From assembly GCF_030269925.1 (NCBI RefSeq), contig NC_085123.1, positions 248,001 to 312,000 on the forward strand: a stretch of 64,000 nt of DNA, given 5' to 3'. The notes beneath the pieces were generated by a model. It saw nothing but the letters and a program-made list of their open reading frames with translations. It did no database searches and was not told where the DNA came from. The translations under genes and the position numbers were made by a program. Origin of the DNA: Bombyx mori. Its lineage: Eukaryota > Arthropoda > Insecta > Lepidoptera > Bombycidae. Positions 63,752 to 64,000 of the stretch are shown here, piece after piece (position 1 is the first letter of the stretch; each line of letters starts with the position of its first letter).

Positions 63752-64000
63752 ATAACAAAAAGAATAGCATCGTGTAGTGAAATTTATAAATTTGCATATA
63801 ATTTCGTTTATTTGCTGCGGGACGTGTTGTGAGATCGTATCGGTGTGTCCCGCGCTCCGGCATAATTTCACCGTGAACCAATTACGTGTTCTTGTTTTAA
63901 CAGGGTAACTTAATTGACCACTAAAATTTGCCTAAAACGATTATGATTCTTGAAATAAAATTAAAATTTACTGTTCCACAATATGGCACAGCGTAGTGCT
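63752..64000. other. Right flank, no gene recognised
   Basis: The sequence begins with ATAACAAAAAG, the end of the interrupted CR1-like tail, and then becomes unassigned AT-rich DNA to the window end. Confidence 0.4.

Noticed and set aside
63720..63760. Telomeric TTAGG target next to the SART-like element
   Set aside because: No TTAGG/CCTAA array occurs on either side. The element ends in poly(A) and a 15-bp duplication of CR1-like tail sequence.
1..64000. CRISPR array, operon or prokaryotic features
   Set aside because: The regular repeats present are SINEs, minisatellites and Helitron coding repeats. The sequence is clearly from an insect nuclear genome.

Overview
The window is a repeat-rich piece of a lepidopteran nuclear genome, almost certainly the silkworm Bombyx mori or its wild sister B. 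mandarina. The evidence is more than twenty copies of the tRNA-derived SINE Bm1, Lep1-type Helitrons ending in CTAG, several non-LTR retrotransposon families, and a three-exon gene whose predicted 361-residue product matches what I recall of the Bombyx A-type allatostatin receptor (BAR).

Only one host gene can be supported. The allatostatin-A receptor gene lies on the minus strand: first coding exon at 50644-49820, second at 45812-45657, and a short last exon at 40173-40069 that encodes the C-terminal tail. A 3' UTR with AATAAA follows near 39473. Both coding introns are phase 0 (4.0 and 5.5 kb) and are filled with SINEs, a Helitron and LINE tails. I found no other convincing host exon.

Layout: 1-9.2 kb holds old LINE tails, Bm1 copies and a Lep1-like Helitron (7965-9190) carrying an extra internal segment. 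At 9.7-13.2 kb there is a 332-bp inverted repeat beside a decayed autonomous Helitron with 69-bp coding repeats. At 14.6-17.7 kb a nearly complete DD37D mariner transposase gene is split by a 2.05-kb 5'-truncated LINE. At 19.7-22.4 kb there are two jockey-like LINE copies, one inserted into a tRNA-like sequence with an 8-bp target duplication. From 22 to 39 kb the DNA is AT-rich with scattered SINEs, Helitrons and LINE fragments. The receptor gene occupies 39.4-50.7 kb.

From 51.1 kb onward there is a direct tandem duplication of 3442 bp (51089-54530 and 54531-57972), apparently identical. Its right end lies inside a 6.58-kb R1-clade, SART-like retrotransposon (57154-63736). That element has a 15-bp target-site duplication, a poly(A) tail, a TAATG stop-start overlap of its two ORFs, an intact 1059-residue endonuclease/reverse transcriptase ORF, and an ORF1 broken by one frameshift and one nonsense codon. 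It sits in the 3' tail of an older CR1-like LINE.

The mobile elements form a layered record: SINEs in Helitrons, LINE in mariner, SINE and LTR-like pieces in Bm1, and R1-clade LINE in an older LINE tail. The 3' tail of Bm1 also resembles the 3' tail of the CR1-like LINE seen ten or so times here, suggesting that LINE as its mobilising partner.
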